Of a stretch of 41,815 nucleotides of DNA, positions 1-9,370 are shown in pieces. The position numbers and the translations under genes were made by a program. How positions within the stretch are numbered: the first letter of the stretch is position 1; each line of letters starts with the position of its first letter. The DNA is from Mycobacterium persicum (GTDB taxonomy: Bacteria; Actinomycetota; Actinomycetes; Mycobacteriales; Mycobacteriaceae), in the NCBI RefSeq assembly GCF_002086675.1, contig NZ_MVIF01000046.1, positions 1-41,815 on the forward strand, read 5' to 3'. The notes under the pieces were generated by a model, which was not told the origin of the DNA, did not search any database, and saw only the letters and a program-made list of their open reading frames with translations.

Positions 1-2
1 GC

Positions 3-68
3 GCCGACTACGCCCACTGGCTCCAACCCGAGCATTCACCAAACATCACCATCCACCGTCTTAACTGA
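3..68 (+). CDS. Possible 3' end of a truncated or edge-cut gene
   Basis: Frame 3 from the left edge stays open and ends at a TGA at 66-68. The 21 residues it encodes (ending HRLN) are mixed and protein-like, without the Arg/Pro/Ala bias of shadow frames. It could be the last residues of a gene whose body lies outside the window. It is far too short to assign a family, and chance openness is possible. Confidence 0.25.
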   Translation, partial: ADYAHWLQPEHSPNITIHRLN

Positions 69-156
69 ACGGTATTGCGCTTAAACCAGCTTGTGCTGGA
101 AGGTGTTCGGGGGATTTCTCCGGTGTTCACCGAGTCGGATGTCCTGCCGCCGTATC

Positions 157-250
157 GAGTGTGCAGTGACGGCTCTGAGAGTGTATGGAGGGCGGTGACC
201 GCCGCGATGGGCCGCCCTGACGGCACACTCGGCGCCATCAGCGCACACTC
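157..250. repeat. Imperfect 94-bp inverted repeat with GAGTGTGC arms
   Basis: The left arm (157-186) holds GAGTGTGC and, about 20 bp on, GAGTGT. The right arm (222-250) holds the complement, GCACACTC, twice with the same spacing. The centre is also self-complementary (AGGGCGG near 188 against CCGCCCT near 213). The whole could fold into a long cruciform or hairpin. It lies in the otherwise gene-poor stretch 69-342, downstream of the leftward thioesterase gene, so it could act as a transcription end or be a dispersed intergenic element. I see nothing else in 69-342. Confidence 0.55.
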
Positions 251-342
251 GGCGCCGATCGCCTTGAGCACCAATTCCGTTGCGCCTCTTGCTTGATGCT
301 GAAAGTACTCCGCCGAAAACAGCGTGGACTGCCACCATCGGA

Positions 343-1146
343 CTAGCTGGGCGCCCGGCGCTGGACGAGGAGCGTCTGGGCTGAGGTGCCGATGAAGCCG
401 GTCTTGTCGTAGACCTCCGCGGTGGTGACTCCCACGCCGTCCGGCCCGACCGATGCCCGCGCGCGCAGCGCGAAATCGTCGCCGGTCGGCAGCCGATGCA
501 GGTGGACCACGGTGTCGGTGTTCATGAAAACGAACTGGTTGGGGTCCAGGACTGCACCGACACCGTTGGCGCAGTCCACCACGACCGCCAGCCGTTGCAG
601 CGCCGTGGTGGGGTCGTTGTCGACGATGTGGGCGATCGGGGTGAACCAGGACACGGCGCCCGATTGGCCGTCGGATTGTTGTGGGCGCCAGTTGATCGCA
701 TCGAAATAGCCACCGGCGTCCGCGAAGACGGCCGGAAGGGGCTCGGCGGGTCCTTCCACCACCGCCGGGTACCGCGCCGATTCGACGTCGGCGGTGTCAC
801 TGACCGCCAACAGCCAGGCCGTCACCCGGGCCACCACCCGCGCGGGTCCGCCCTCGCGATCGGCGTGCAGTTCGGCGACCATCAAGCAGACCCGCGAGCC
901 CGGGCGTTCCACCCAGGCTCTGGCCCGCACCGGGGCCACCGGGATCGCCCCGAGGATGTCGAGGTTGAGCCTGCCGATCCGCAGCCCCGAGCCCGCCGAC
1001 AGCTCTTCGATCAGCCTGGTCAGCAGGGCCAACGGCGGTGAGCCATGCTGGATTTCGGGATTCCAGTTGCTTCGCGTGTAATCGGTGGAGTCAAAGGCCT
1101 GGTAGTCACCGTCGTCGCCGAGTCGACGGTAGAAGCAACCGTTCAT
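343..1146 (-). CDS. TesB-like acyl-CoA thioesterase family protein
   Basis: This is a 267-aa protein that I place in the TesB-like acyl-CoA thioesterase (4HBT_3) group. The N-terminal half has the family pattern HGSPPLALLTRLIEE after a Trp/Asn-rich strand. The C-terminal half holds a second hotdog-like region ending in a strand with FIGTSAQTLL. Double-hotdog acyl-CoA thioesterases hydrolyse acyl-CoA in the cytosol; the substrate here is unknown. The start chosen is the ATG whose first bases overlap the nuclease stop codon (ATGA, 1143-1146), which implies translational coupling. A longer frame running upstream to 1266 would lie inside the nuclease gene and is Arg-rich, so I rejected it. Function within a joint operon with a DNA nuclease is unclear. 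Confidence 0.75.
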   Translation of the reverse strand: MNGCFYRRLGDDGDYQAFDSTDYTRSNWNPEIQHGSPPLALLTRLIEELSAGSGLRIGRLNLDILGAIPVAPVRARAWVERPGSRVCLMVAELHADREGGPARVVARVTAWLLAVSDTADVESARYPAVVEGPAEPLPAVFADAGGYFDAINWRPQQSDGQSGAVSWFTPIAHIVDNDPTTALQRLAVVVDCANGVGAVLDPNQFVFMNTDTVVHLHRLPTGDDFALRARASVGPDGVGVTTAEVYDKTGFIGTSAQTLLVQRRAPS

Positions 1147-2012
1147 GCCGCCGGTTCGGTTGGCCGCGAAACCGTATCGGCGCCGGCGTAATTGGGCCAC
1201 CCGGGGTACGGCGGCGGCGTCCCGCCAAATGCCGGGCAATGCGCTTGGTGCGGGCACCAATCGCACAGCCGCGACGGGTTCGGACGGAAATCTCCTGAGC
1301 GGCCCGCGGCTTGGATCGCACGCCAGATCGCCATCAACGTCTTTTCGAAACGTAGCAGTTCGTCACGGTCCGGCGAGTAATCCAGCACCTGGCCGTCGGC
1401 CAGGTAGATGAGTCGCAACCGGGCGGGCAGCACGCCACGCGACCGAAACAGCGCCACCCCGTAGAACTTCATTTGGAACAAGGCTTTGAACTCGGCCAGG
1501 GCCCGCGCCGCCGGCGGCGCCTTACCCGTCTTGTAGTCGACCACCCGCAACTCGCCGGTCGCGGCGACGTCGATCCGGTCGATGTAGCCGCGCAACAGCG
1601 TGCCGTCGGCCAGCTCCACCTCCACCCGGTGCTCGCAGCACTGCGGGTCGAACCGCGTCGGGTCTTCCAGCCGGTAATACCCCGACAGCAAGGCGCGCGC
1701 CTCGTCGAGCAGTTCTTGTGGTTGCAGTTCATCGGCCAGCCCGGGCTCACCGGCGATCACCTGCTGCCAGGCGGACTCCACGAGCGACCTCGCGGTCTCC
1801 GGGCCGCGCTCTAGCGCGGGCAGGGCATAGAGCTGCTCGAGTGCGGCGTGCACCACGGATCCGCGCAACTGCGGCGCCGATGGTGCCTCGGGCAACCGGT
1901 CGATCGCCCGGAACCGGTACAGCAGCGGGCACTGCTTGAAATCGGCGGCCCGCGACGGTGACAGCGCCGGCCGGACCCGCGGATCCGCCCCCGGTGTCAG
2001 CTGGTCCGTCAT
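1143..2012 (-). CDS. RecB/Cas4-type PD-(D/E)XK nuclease with Fe-S cysteines (Rv2119-like)
   Basis: This 289-aa protein carries the RecB/AddB/Cas4 exonuclease fold. Visible motifs are His55 in RGSVVHAAL, Asp145 in GYIDRID, Asp159 and Lys161 in VVDYKTGK, and Gln180/Tyr184 (QxxxY). Four cysteines, Cys28 near the N terminus and Cys250, Cys253 and Cys259 near the C terminus, match the layout that holds a 4Fe-4S cluster in AddB and Cas4. It is therefore probably a metal-dependent, Fe-S-stabilised DNA exonuclease. It is not next to cas genes or a helicase, so a CRISPR role is not supported. It matches the position of M. tuberculosis Rv2119 beside trmI, from which it is divergently transcribed. The ATG at 2012 has a TAGGCT hexamer six bases upstream, which suggests a leaderless message. 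Confidence 0.85.
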   Translation of the reverse strand: MTDQLTPGADPRVRPALSPSRAADFKQCPLLYRFRAIDRLPEAPSAPQLRGSVVHAALEQLYALPALERGPETARSLVESAWQQVIAGEPGLADELQPQELLDEARALLSGYYRLEDPTRFDPQCCEHRVEVELADGTLLRGYIDRIDVAATGELRVVDYKTGKAPPAARALAEFKALFQMKFYGVALFRSRGVLPARLRLIYLADGQVLDYSPDRDELLRFEKTLMAIWRAIQAAGRSGDFRPNPSRLCDWCPHQAHCPAFGGTPPPYPGWPNYAGADTVSRPTEPAA

Positions 2013-2018
2013 GCCCGC

Positions 2019-2024
2019 AGCCTA
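2019..2024 (-). promoter_or_regulatory. Candidate -10 element (TAGGCT) for leaderless nuclease transcript
   Basis: TAGGCT fits the mycobacterial TANNNT -10 pattern and ends six bases before the nuclease ATG, so initiation would fall at about the A of the start codon. The same hexamer with nearly the same spacing stands before dop. No convincing -35 box or Shine-Dalgarno sequence is seen. Confidence 0.4.
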
Positions 2025-2025
2025 A

Positions 2026-2928
<903 letters not shown>

Positions 2929-2933
2929 TTTTG

Positions 2934-3227
2934 CTAATCGTCACTGCGGTGCAGACCCCGGCGCACCGACAACAACTCGAACTCGGGGTGCGCGGCGACC
3001 AGCCGTTCGGCCGCGTCGAGGACGTCGACGGCGTGACTGCGGTCACCTGAAACCGTGGCCACTCCGATGCCGGCGCGGCGGTAGAGATCTCGCGAGCCGG
3101 TCTCGGCGGCCGACACGCTGAACTTGCGCTGCAGTTCGGCGACAACGGGACGCACCACCGACCGCTTTTGTTTCAGTGACCGCACGTCGCCCAGCAGCAC
3201 GTCGAATTCGAGCCAGCCGATCCACAT
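2934..3227 (-). CDS. DUF503 family protein (Rv2117-like)
   Basis: A 97-aa protein with the DUF503 look: an N-terminal strand with WIGWLEFDVLLGDVRSLK, a basic segment KQKRSVVRP, then GIGVATVSGDRSHAVDVL. Family members are small ferredoxin-like-fold proteins of unknown function, frequent in Actinobacteria and Firmicutes. The start ATG at 3227 gives the usual length. A longer frame upstream would read through lppK and is not supported. The gene lies 8 bp after lppK on the same strand, so the two are probably cotranscribed, and it converges with trmI. Confidence 0.85.
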   Translation of the reverse strand: MWIGWLEFDVLLGDVRSLKQKRSVVRPVVAELQRKFSVSAAETGSRDLYRRAGIGVATVSGDRSHAVDVLDAAERLVAAHPEFELLSVRRGLHRSDD

Positions 3228-3235
3228 CTGCGCGC

Positions 3236-3841
3236 TCAGCCAGACGGCGTCGGAGACGGCGGGTTGGGTTCCGGTGCCGGGGCGGGGCTTGGTTCCGGTG
3301 CCGGCGCGGGGCCGGGAGCCGGCGACGAGACTCGAGAATTGCTGAGGGCCAACAGCATCTCCGCGGTTCGCCGCGATAGCTGCCAACCACTCTGGGTGGG
3401 TTTGAACTCCATCGGGAAGGTGAATTCGTGATCGTCGGGTTTGGCTGTGGTGACAACGATGGTGGCCGTCACGGCGGCCGGGTCCACGCCCGACCACGTG
3501 ATGTTGCTCGCCGCGAAACTCAGTGGCAGGTAGCCGCCGTCTCGGGCAGCGGTGGTGAACCGGTCCAGGGCGGCGACCGTCTCCGGGGTGGCGTCCTCGA
3601 CGAGGCTGGTCTTGTCGGCTCCGGCGACCGCCGGGTCGGCCAGCCGGGACAACACCTCGACCAACGCGTCGGGGGAAGGCAGCGAGGCGGCCGGCCTCGG
3701 CGCCACCGGGGTGGACGTGGCGGGGGGTACCGATGGGACAGCAGACGTCGCGGACTCGGGCCGCGAACATCCCGAGAGCGCCGCCGCCACGATGGCGACG
3801 ACGCTCACGGCGATGCAGGCTTTGCGGAGGTGGCGATGCAT
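3236..3841 (-). CDS. lppK: Lipoprotein LppK
   Basis: A 201-aa predicted lipoprotein. The N terminus has basic residues (MHRHLRK), a hydrophobic stretch at about residues 9-22 and the lipobox LSGC with Cys25 as lipidation site. The mature protein would therefore be anchored to the outer face of the plasma membrane. A Pro/Ser/Ala linker (about 30-52) leads to a globular domain (53-170). The C-terminal 30 residues are a Pro-Ala-Glu repeat (PAPAPEP units), which probably spans or contacts the cell wall. It corresponds to Rv2116 by position. The start at 3841 is chosen because the longer frame adds 21 Arg/Pro-rich residues before the signal peptide. Function is unknown. Confidence 0.85.
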   Translation of the reverse strand: MHRHLRKACIAVSVVAIVAAALSGCSRPESATSAVPSVPPATSTPVAPRPAASLPSPDALVEVLSRLADPAVAGADKTSLVEDATPETVAALDRFTTAARDGGYLPLSFAASNITWSGVDPAAVTATIVVTTAKPDDHEFTFPMEFKPTQSGWQLSRRTAEMLLALSNSRVSSPAPGPAPAPEPSPAPAPEPNPPSPTPSG

Positions 3842-4101
3842 CCAGCGGCAGGCCCGGCTAACGGCGGTACACGGCGGGTCGCGACGAGGAGGCCGACACT
3901 GCAACCGATGTCACACTGTCGGCTCCGCCACCGATGCGGGCGCCGGCAGCACTGGCTGTGGCGAGGGATTTCACCGTCGCGGCGCTCCTTTCGATCGGGC
4001 CGAGTGGAAGCCGAGATTACCAGCGCGAAACAACTTGTTATTTCCGGCGGCATTTGGTTCCGCACATGAACTCGCGATGGCCGGTAGCGTTGAGGTATCC
4101 G

Positions 4102-4130
4102 CCGCACCGCTCCCGGTGCGGGAAAGGAGG
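4102..4130 (+). promoter_or_regulatory. Hairpin followed by strong Shine-Dalgarno before mpa
   Basis: A perfect 8-bp-arm inverted repeat, CCGCACCG (4102-4109) and CGGTGCGG (4114-4121) with a 4-base loop, ends two bases before the Shine-Dalgarno AAGGAGG (4124-4130). The latter sits five bases from the mpa ATG. The stem could influence ribosome access or protect the 5' end. The rest of the lppK-mpa divergent gap (3842-4101) shows no promoter I would defend. Confidence 0.5.
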
Positions 4131-4135
4131 GCAAC

Positions 4136-5974
4136 ATGGCTGAATCAGAGCGTTCTGAAGCATTCGGGACACCCCGCGATATGCCCCTGCCCAGCACCGA
4201 TGCTGCCGAATTGGAACAGCTGCGGCGTGAAGCCGCGCTACTGCGCGAGCAACTGGAGAACGCGCTGGCACACCAGAGCCCGTCGCGCCCCGCGCGCGAT
4301 GTGCATCAGCTCGAAGCCCGTATCGACTCTCTTGCCGCGCGCAATTCGAAATTAATGGAAACTCTTAAAGAAGCCCGTCAGCAATTGCTGGCGCTGCGTG
4401 AAGAGGTCGATCGGCTGGGGCAGCCGCCCAGCGGCTATGGCGTGCTGCTGGCCACCCACGACGACGACACCGTCGACGTCTTCACCTCGGGTCGCAAGAT
4501 GCGCCTGACATGCTCTCCGAACATCGACGCCAAGTCCCTCAAGAAGGGCCAAACGGTCCGGCTCAACGAGGCGTTGACCGTCGTCGAGGCCGGCAGGTTC
4601 GAATCGGTGGGCGAGATCTCCACGTTGCGTGAGATTCTCGCCGATGGTCACCGCGCTCTGGTGGTCGGCCACGCCGACGAGGAACGCATCGTGTGGCTGG
4701 CCGAACCGTTGGTCGCCGAGGACCTGCCCGACGGCATTCCCCCTAACGATGGGGCCCTCAACGACGACACCCGGCCGCGCAAGCTGCGCCCCGGCGACTC
4801 GCTGCTGGTCGACACCAAAGCCGGGTATGCCTTCGAGCGCATCCCCAAGGCCGAGGTCGAGGACCTGGTGCTGGAAGAGGTGCCCGACGTCAGTTACGAG
4901 GACATCGGTGGCCTGACTCGCCAGATCGAGCAGATCCGCGATGCGGTGGAGCTGCCGTTCTTGCACAAGGAGTTGTACCGCGAGTACGCGCTGCGCCCGC
5001 CCAAGGGTGTGTTGCTCTACGGCCCGCCCGGCTGCGGTAAGACCTTGATCGCCAAGGCGGTGGCCAACTCGCTGGCAAAGAAGATGGCCGAGGTCCGCGG
5101 CGACGACGCCCGTGAGGCCAAGTCCTACTTCCTCAACATCAAGGGCCCGGAGCTGCTGAACAAGTTCGTCGGCGAGACCGAACGCCACATCCGGCTGATC
5201 TTCCAGCGGGCCCGGGAGAAGGCCTCCGAAGGCACGCCGGTGATCGTGTTCTTCGACGAGATGGACTCGATCTTCCGCACCCGCGGCACCGGGGTTTCCT
5301 CCGATGTCGAGACGACGGTGGTCCCGCAGCTGCTCAGCGAGATCGACGGGGTGGAGGGGCTGGAGAACGTCATCGTGATCGGCGCCTCCAACCGGGAGGA
5401 CATGATCGACCCGGCGATCCTGCGGCCCGGACGCCTGGACGTGAAGATCAAGATCGAACGCCCGGATGCCGAAGCGGCGCAAGACATCTTCTCGAAGTAC
5501 CTGACCGAGGCGCTGCCGCTGCACGCCGACGACCTCGCCGAGTTCGGCGACGACCGCACCGTCTGCATCAAGGCGATGATCGAGAAAGTCGTCGAGCGGA
5601 TGTACGCCGAGATCGACGACAACCGGTTCCTGGAGGTCACCTACGCCAACGGTGACAAGGAAGTCATGTACTTCAAGGACTTCAACTCCGGGGCGATGAT
5701 CCAAAACGTCGTCGACCGGGCCAAGAAGAACGCGATCAAGTCGGTGCTCGAGACGGGCCAACCGGGGCTGCGGATCCAGCATCTGCTCGATTCGATCGTC
5801 GACGAGTTCGCCGAGAACGAGGACCTGCCCAACACCACCAACCCCGATGACTGGGCGCGGATTTCGGGCAAGAAGGGCGAGCGGATCGTCTACATCCGCA
5901 CCCTGGTCACCGGCAAGTCGTCGAGCGCCAGCCGGGCTATCGACACCGAGTCGAACCTGGGCCAGTACCTGTAG
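4136..5974 (+). CDS. mpa: Mycobacterial proteasomal ATPase Mpa (ARC)
   Basis: A 612-aa AAA ATPase that recognises Pup on tagged proteins, unfolds them and threads them into the 20S proteasome. The N-terminal coiled coil (about 22-95) binds Pup. Two OB-fold interdomains (about 98-240) follow. The AAA module has Walker A GPPGCGKT (296-303), Walker [11 protein letters not shown] (369-378) and the second region of homology around LRPGR (429-433). The C terminus is GQYL, the penultimate-Tyr motif that docks into the proteasome alpha ring. Length is close to the 609 aa of M. tuberculosis Mpa. A strong Shine-Dalgarno fixes the start. It is monocistronic here: the next gene is on the opposite strand, 4 bp away. 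Confidence 0.98.
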   Translation: MAESERSEAFGTPRDMPLPSTDAAELEQLRREAALLREQLENALAHQSPSRPARDVHQLEARIDSLAARNSKLMETLKEARQQLLALREEVDRLGQPPSGYGVLLATHDDDTVDVFTSGRKMRLTCSPNIDAKSLKKGQTVRLNEALTVVEAGRFESVGEISTLREILADGHRALVVGHADEERIVWLAEPLVAEDLPDGIPPNDGALNDDTRPRKLRPGDSLLVDTKAGYAFERIPKAEVEDLVLEEVPDVSYEDIGGLTRQIEQIRDAVELPFLHKELYREYALRPPKGVLLYGPPGCGKTLIAKAVANSLAKKMAEVRGDDAREAKSYFLNIKGPELLNKFVGETERHIRLIFQRAREKASEGTPVIVFFDEMDSIFRTRGTGVSSDVETTVVPQLLSEIDGVEGLENVIVIGASNREDMIDPAILRPGRLDVKIKIERPDAEAAQDIFSKYLTEALPLHADDLAEFGDDRTVCIKAMIEKVVERMYAEIDDNRFLEVTYANGDKEVMYFKDFNSGAMIQNVVDRAKKNAIKSVLETGQPGLRIQHLLDSIVDEFAENEDLPNTTNPDDWARISGKKGERIVYIRTLVTGKSSSASRAIDTESNLGQYL

Positions 5975-5978
5975 GGGC

Positions 5979-6623
5979 TCAGGCCATCACCAGGGAATAG
6001 CTGTTGGCGAGGTCGTCCTGCAGAACGCGGGCGGCGCGGGCGGTGGTGTCGATCCGCAGCTCGTTGCTGAGCCTGCGTGGCTGATAGGCCCACCCGCTGG
6101 GCAGGTTCAGCCGGTCCGCCAGCTTGGCCAGGTCGGCTCGGGACAGGTTGGGGTCGACCACCTGGCTCCAGGTCTGCATGACCCAGCGCTGTCCTTCGGG
6201 GTCGCGCAGTTCGTAGATCTCTTCGCCGGCGTTGAAGATGAAGACGGTATTGCGTCTGACCTGGTTGACGGTGTATGGCGCGGGATTCATCGACGACAAC
6301 AGGACCGTGGCTTGCTGGAGCATCTCGATTCCGCCGAAGTTCTTGATCACCGGCGGGCCCTGGGGCGTCTTTTCGATGGCGTTCATCAGCCAATAACGGG
6401 GGCCGTTGAGCAAGGCGCCCGCGGCACCATGTTCGGTGGCAATGGCCTTGGGATCCAGTGCCGACCACAGCTCGGCGGGACAGTCGTTGAGCGGGAAGCT
6501 GTTGTAGACGGTCGCCTGCGGACCCGCCTCGCCGGGGGTTACCAGAAGTACTTCGCCATAACGCTTCCCGGACAAGTCGCCTGGTGGTTCCAAAACGACT
6601 GCTCCGTCTTCGGTGGTGGACAT
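5979..6623 (-). CDS. Conserved mycobacterial protein of unknown function (Rv2114-like)
   Basis: A 214-aa soluble protein with no signal peptide or membrane segment. By position, size and neighbours it matches M. tuberculosis Rv2114, between mpa and the membrane protein gene. I recognise no catalytic motif. The C-terminal third (LSRADLAKLADRLNLPSGW) looks helical, and the middle resembles a beta-rich domain with FIFNAGEEIYEL. It starts 9 bp after the membrane protein gene and is almost certainly cotranscribed with it. The conserved position beside proteasome genes does not show that it belongs to that pathway. Confidence 0.75.
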   Translation of the reverse strand: MSTTEDGAVVLEPPGDLSGKRYGEVLLVTPGEAGPQATVYNSFPLNDCPAELWSALDPKAIATEHGAAGALLNGPRYWLMNAIEKTPQGPPVIKNFGGIEMLQQATVLLSSMNPAPYTVNQVRRNTVFIFNAGEEIYELRDPEGQRWVMQTWSQVVDPNLSRADLAKLADRLNLPSGWAYQPRRLSNELRIDTTARAARVLQDDLANSYSLVMA

Positions 6624-6632
6624 CAGGCGAAA

Positions 6633-7823
6633 TTAATCAGTGTGGTCAGCGGCGTCAACACGGGGGGAGTAGCCGGTGATGCTGGCGTGATACCGGTTGC
6701 GGGCGATCAGGGTGGCATGCAGATCGTCGATCAGTGGGTCGACGAACGTGGTGCGGTATTCGGCGTCGTCGACCGCGCGAGCGCTGATGTACATGAAGGT
6801 CAGCGCGCCCAGGAACAGGCACATGTGGATCAGCGAATCCGGCACCGGAAACGTCAGGCCCAACACGGTCGAGCTGCTGGGCGCGCCGCGGGTCCATTCG
6901 TCGAGCAGTGCCGAACTGAGCACGATCAGCCCGAGCATCACGTAGATCACCGCGGTCAGCAGTGCCACCACCATGATCTGCACCAGCTGCGAGACGGCCA
7001 GCACGAAGACCATGTTGACGCGTTCAGCCCTGGTCAGCGGGGGGCTGCCGGCAGAATCGGGAAGCTCCGCAAACGGTGTGTGGATCAGCCGTTCACAATC
7101 TCTGGGCAGCGCCGCGGCTGACTGCAGCATGGGCCGGACCCGCTCCCTGGTGGCGGAGACGACGAAGGCGGCGGCGATGCTGAGCAGAAACGCAATCGCG
7201 AGCCCCAGTCGCTCGGCGCCGATCGTCGCGGCCATCAGCCAGACGTTGCCGTTGAAGAACACCAACGTCGTCAGCAGGACGACCGGCAGCGCCCGTACCG
7301 CCAGTGCGCCGATCGTCGCAAATTGCGAGACGGTGATGCGCAGCGCCCATCCGACCACCGACCCGATACCGCTGGCGGTCAGGAGCAGCACCAGCGCCGT
7401 GAAGATGGCTGCGCCGGGTAGATGGGACGGGTCGGTTTCGACGACGATCACGACGCCCACCATGCTGACCGCTGCGGTGGCTGCCATCGCACGTTTGCGC
7501 CTGTCCGACATTCGCGACACCAGCCAGCCGACCCCCACAATCAGAACTGGGGCCAGCGCGACGATCGTCAGAACGACCCAATCTCTCGGGGTGGGGTCCT
7601 CGCCGATGTTGACATCTTCGCCCTTGGTGATCAGGAACAACGGGAAGGTCCAGCAGTGAAACGCGGCATAGGCGGCCAGCGCGGGCGCTGACCTGGACCA
7701 CAGTCGCCGCCATCGGGACCGCTTGGTCAGCACAGACGGCAAGCCATGCTGCAAGAACCAGCTTTCAGCCGCGACAGTCGCAGGTGCCAGGCGTGACGGC
7801 ATGCGGCGCGGGGAGAGCTTCAT
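6633..7823 (-). CDS. Polytopic integral membrane protein (Rv2113-like)
   Basis: A 396-aa protein with a basic N terminus and about eight hydrophobic segments, for example around residues 47-66, 83-102, 112-128, 138-160, 175-195, 202-222, 268-310 and 335-350. A hydrophilic loop of about 45 residues (225-268) separates the two halves. By position and length it matches M. tuberculosis Rv2113. No transporter signature is recognisable, so only a plasma-membrane location is supported. It is first in a two-gene unit with the Rv2114-like gene. A TAGGGT hexamer eight bases before the ATG could give a near-leaderless transcript. Confidence 0.75.
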   Translation of the reverse strand: MKLSPRRMPSRLAPATVAAESWFLQHGLPSVLTKRSRWRRLWSRSAPALAAYAAFHCWTFPLFLITKGEDVNIGEDPTPRDWVVLTIVALAPVLIVGVGWLVSRMSDRRKRAMAATAAVSMVGVVIVVETDPSHLPGAAIFTALVLLLTASGIGSVVGWALRITVSQFATIGALAVRALPVVLLTTLVFFNGNVWLMAATIGAERLGLAIAFLLSIAAAFVVSATRERVRPMLQSAAALPRDCERLIHTPFAELPDSAGSPPLTRAERVNMVFVLAVSQLVQIMVVALLTAVIYVMLGLIVLSSALLDEWTRGAPSSSTVLGLTFPVPDSLIHMCLFLGALTFMYISARAVDDAEYRTTFVDPLIDDLHATLIARNRYHASITGYSPRVDAADHTD

Positions 7824-7831
7824 GCCGGCTC

Positions 7832-7837
7832 ACCCTA
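7832..7837 (-). promoter_or_regulatory. Candidate -10 element (TAGGGT) before the membrane protein gene
   Basis: TAGGGT fits TANNNT and ends eight bases before the ATG at 7823. Together with the similar hexamers before the nuclease and dop it suggests leaderless or very short leaders in this locus. No clear -35 is seen. Confidence 0.3.
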
Positions 7838-7879
7838 GTCCCCGAATAAGCGAGCCGGACCCGTCATACCGGGCGTGGT

Positions 7880-7896
7880 GGCGATGAAGCATCGCC
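7880..7896 (-). terminator. Hairpin downstream of the DUF2314 gene, possible terminator
   Basis: GGCGATG and CATCGCC form a perfect 7-bp stem with a 3-base loop, flanked by further CCGGGCG/CGCCCGG pairing (about 7869-7899). It begins 8 bp beyond the stop of the leftward DUF2314 gene and before the next leftward gene. There is no U tract, as is usual for mycobacterial terminators, so function is uncertain. Confidence 0.4.
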
Positions 7897-7904
7897 CGGA
7901 GGCC

Positions 7905-9179
7905 TTAATTGAGCTGGCTGCGGATCAGTCTCTCGGTCTCGTTGCCGTCGATGACGCCGTCGCGCCGCTTGTGCATGTAGTCAAAGACCGTGGATTCGGC
8001 GATTTGGACGGTCTGGCCCGCATGCAGGCCCAGGCTGCTGGCCGGCTCGTTGACCAGGAACCCGGTGATCGCGTCATCGGTCCAGCTCGCGACCTCCACC
8101 CAGATCCACTCCCGGATACCACCCGCACCTTCGAACGGGGCCTTCAGTTGCAGGGATTCACCTGGTTCCAGCCCCTCGTTGAACAGGCCGCGCAGCGCCG
8201 GCAGCTTGCTTCTGGCCTGTTCGCTGGCGGCGTTGAGCGCATCGTCATGCATTGTCGGGACGACCGGTGACCCGGAGCCGAACACCGGCGCCAACACCGC
8301 GTGTCGCCGAGCGTGAACATCCTCGCCGGCCCCGCGGTCAAAGGTGAGTTCGAGGATCCGGTTGTCGGGATCACCGGCTTCGGGCGTCCCCACTTTCAGG
8401 GTGAGTGGCGCCGTCTCGGTGCCCGCGGAACCAATGCGGCGGACGTCGAGATCGAACTCTCCGCGACGATCGACGACGGATCCGTCGGTGATCGCCTGAC
8501 AGAACGCACTGACTAGATCCCCGACCTGATGGCTGACCGACCGCGGCAGTTGGTTCACCACGACGTCGGGCAGCCCGAACTTCGCCATGCCAAGCGTGAT
8601 CAGCCGCATATGGCCGTCGGTCTGGTAGACGTGAATGACCGTGTGGTCGCTGATATCCGGCGTCGGACCCGTCCATTGGTCGATGCGCATTTCGGTCCAT
8701 GCGGCCGGGGTGAAGACTTCCCGCGTCTCGTCGTCCCAAATCAGGCCGCCGGTGCACGAGGCCAGTTCACTGGTCAACCGCAGCGCCGTACGCATGCGGC
8801 TCAGACCCTGGCCCTTCGGGTAGACGAAGTTGAGGACCAGCGCCGCCTCGGTGGCTGGTAGCGCCGCCGTCTGCTGCGGGCTGACTCCGCGACCGAACAA
8901 CTGGACAAACTCGGGGCTCGGGGGCGGACAGTCGTGGTGCGGATCGACGGTGATCCAGGCGTTCACGGTGGGCTCTGTTTCATCTCCGCTGAGATAGTCG
9001 GCGTGGTGGAATTCCCTGAATTCGCTGGCCAGCAGCGCATCCAAGGTGGCGAACGGGTCCGCCGACGGCATGGGTAGGTAGTAGATCGCGAACGCATAGC
9101 TGATCTGTTCGGCTTGGAGCGGTCCCGCGGGAACCAGGTCAGCGCCGGACTGTGCGTGCTGAAATGGGTCGGGGTTCAC
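7905..9179 (-). CDS. DUF2314 domain-containing protein
   Basis: A 424-aa soluble protein from a GTG at 9179. The start is placed there because the frame upstream to 9320 is Pro/Arg/His-rich, and GGGGA stands six bases before this GTG. The last 130 residues fit DUF2314: an Ala/Arg-rich helix with a following Leu-Pro, then REWIWVEVASW, then ITGFLVNEPA, then GQTVQIAESTVFDYM. The N-terminal 290 residues contain LIWDDETREVFTPAAW and a strand with IHVYQTDGHMRLITLGM. I do not recognise a defined enzyme. I do not recall a gene here in M. tuberculosis, so this looks like an insertion between the Rv2113-like gene and dop. DUF2314 proteins are uncharacterised; some are associated with polymorphic toxin or immunity loci, but nothing here supports that. 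Confidence 0.7.
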   Translation of the reverse strand: MNPDPFQHAQSGADLVPAGPLQAEQISYAFAIYYLPMPSADPFATLDALLASEFREFHHADYLSGDETEPTVNAWITVDPHHDCPPPSPEFVQLFGRGVSPQQTAALPATEAALVLNFVYPKGQGLSRMRTALRLTSELASCTGGLIWDDETREVFTPAAWTEMRIDQWTGPTPDISDHTVIHVYQTDGHMRLITLGMAKFGLPDVVVNQLPRSVSHQVGDLVSAFCQAITDGSVVDRRGEFDLDVRRIGSAGTETAPLTLKVGTPEAGDPDNRILELTFDRGAGEDVHARRHAVLAPVFGSGSPVVPTMHDDALNAASEQARSKLPALRGLFNEGLEPGESLQLKAPFEGAGGIREWIWVEVASWTDDAITGFLVNEPASSLGLHAGQTVQIAESTVFDYMHKRRDGVIDGNETERLIRSQLN

Positions 9180-9370
9180 CGCCGGTCCCCGCACGTCTTG
9201 CGGCGACGGCGGCTCAGCGCTGCGGAAATGAGCAAAGGCCACAGCCCTTTTGGCGTCAACGCGGAAACTCCGAAGTCTGGGGTGCAAATGGTCGGGGCGA
9301 GTCGGGGGCGACCGTACCAATCGGCAGCTGAATGCGCCAGTCGATCCATGCGAGCGCTCCCGATCCTGGC
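9180..9370. other. Spacer between DUF2314 gene and repeat array
   Basis: No gene, RNA or clear promoter is seen here. The frames that cross it are low-complexity continuations of neighbours. It may contain the DUF2314 promoter (leftward) but I cannot point to boxes. Confidence 0.5.

Noticed and set aside
4352..5782. Long open frame (476 aa) on the minus strand
   Set aside because: It lies fully antisense to mpa, has the Val/Leu/Asp/Gly bias of a mirrored GC-rich gene and no recognisable domain.
5847..7121. 424-aa plus-strand open frame
   Set aside because: It is antisense to two conserved genes (Rv2114/Rv2113-like) and overlaps the mpa end; the composition is His/Gln/Gly-rich and not protein-like.
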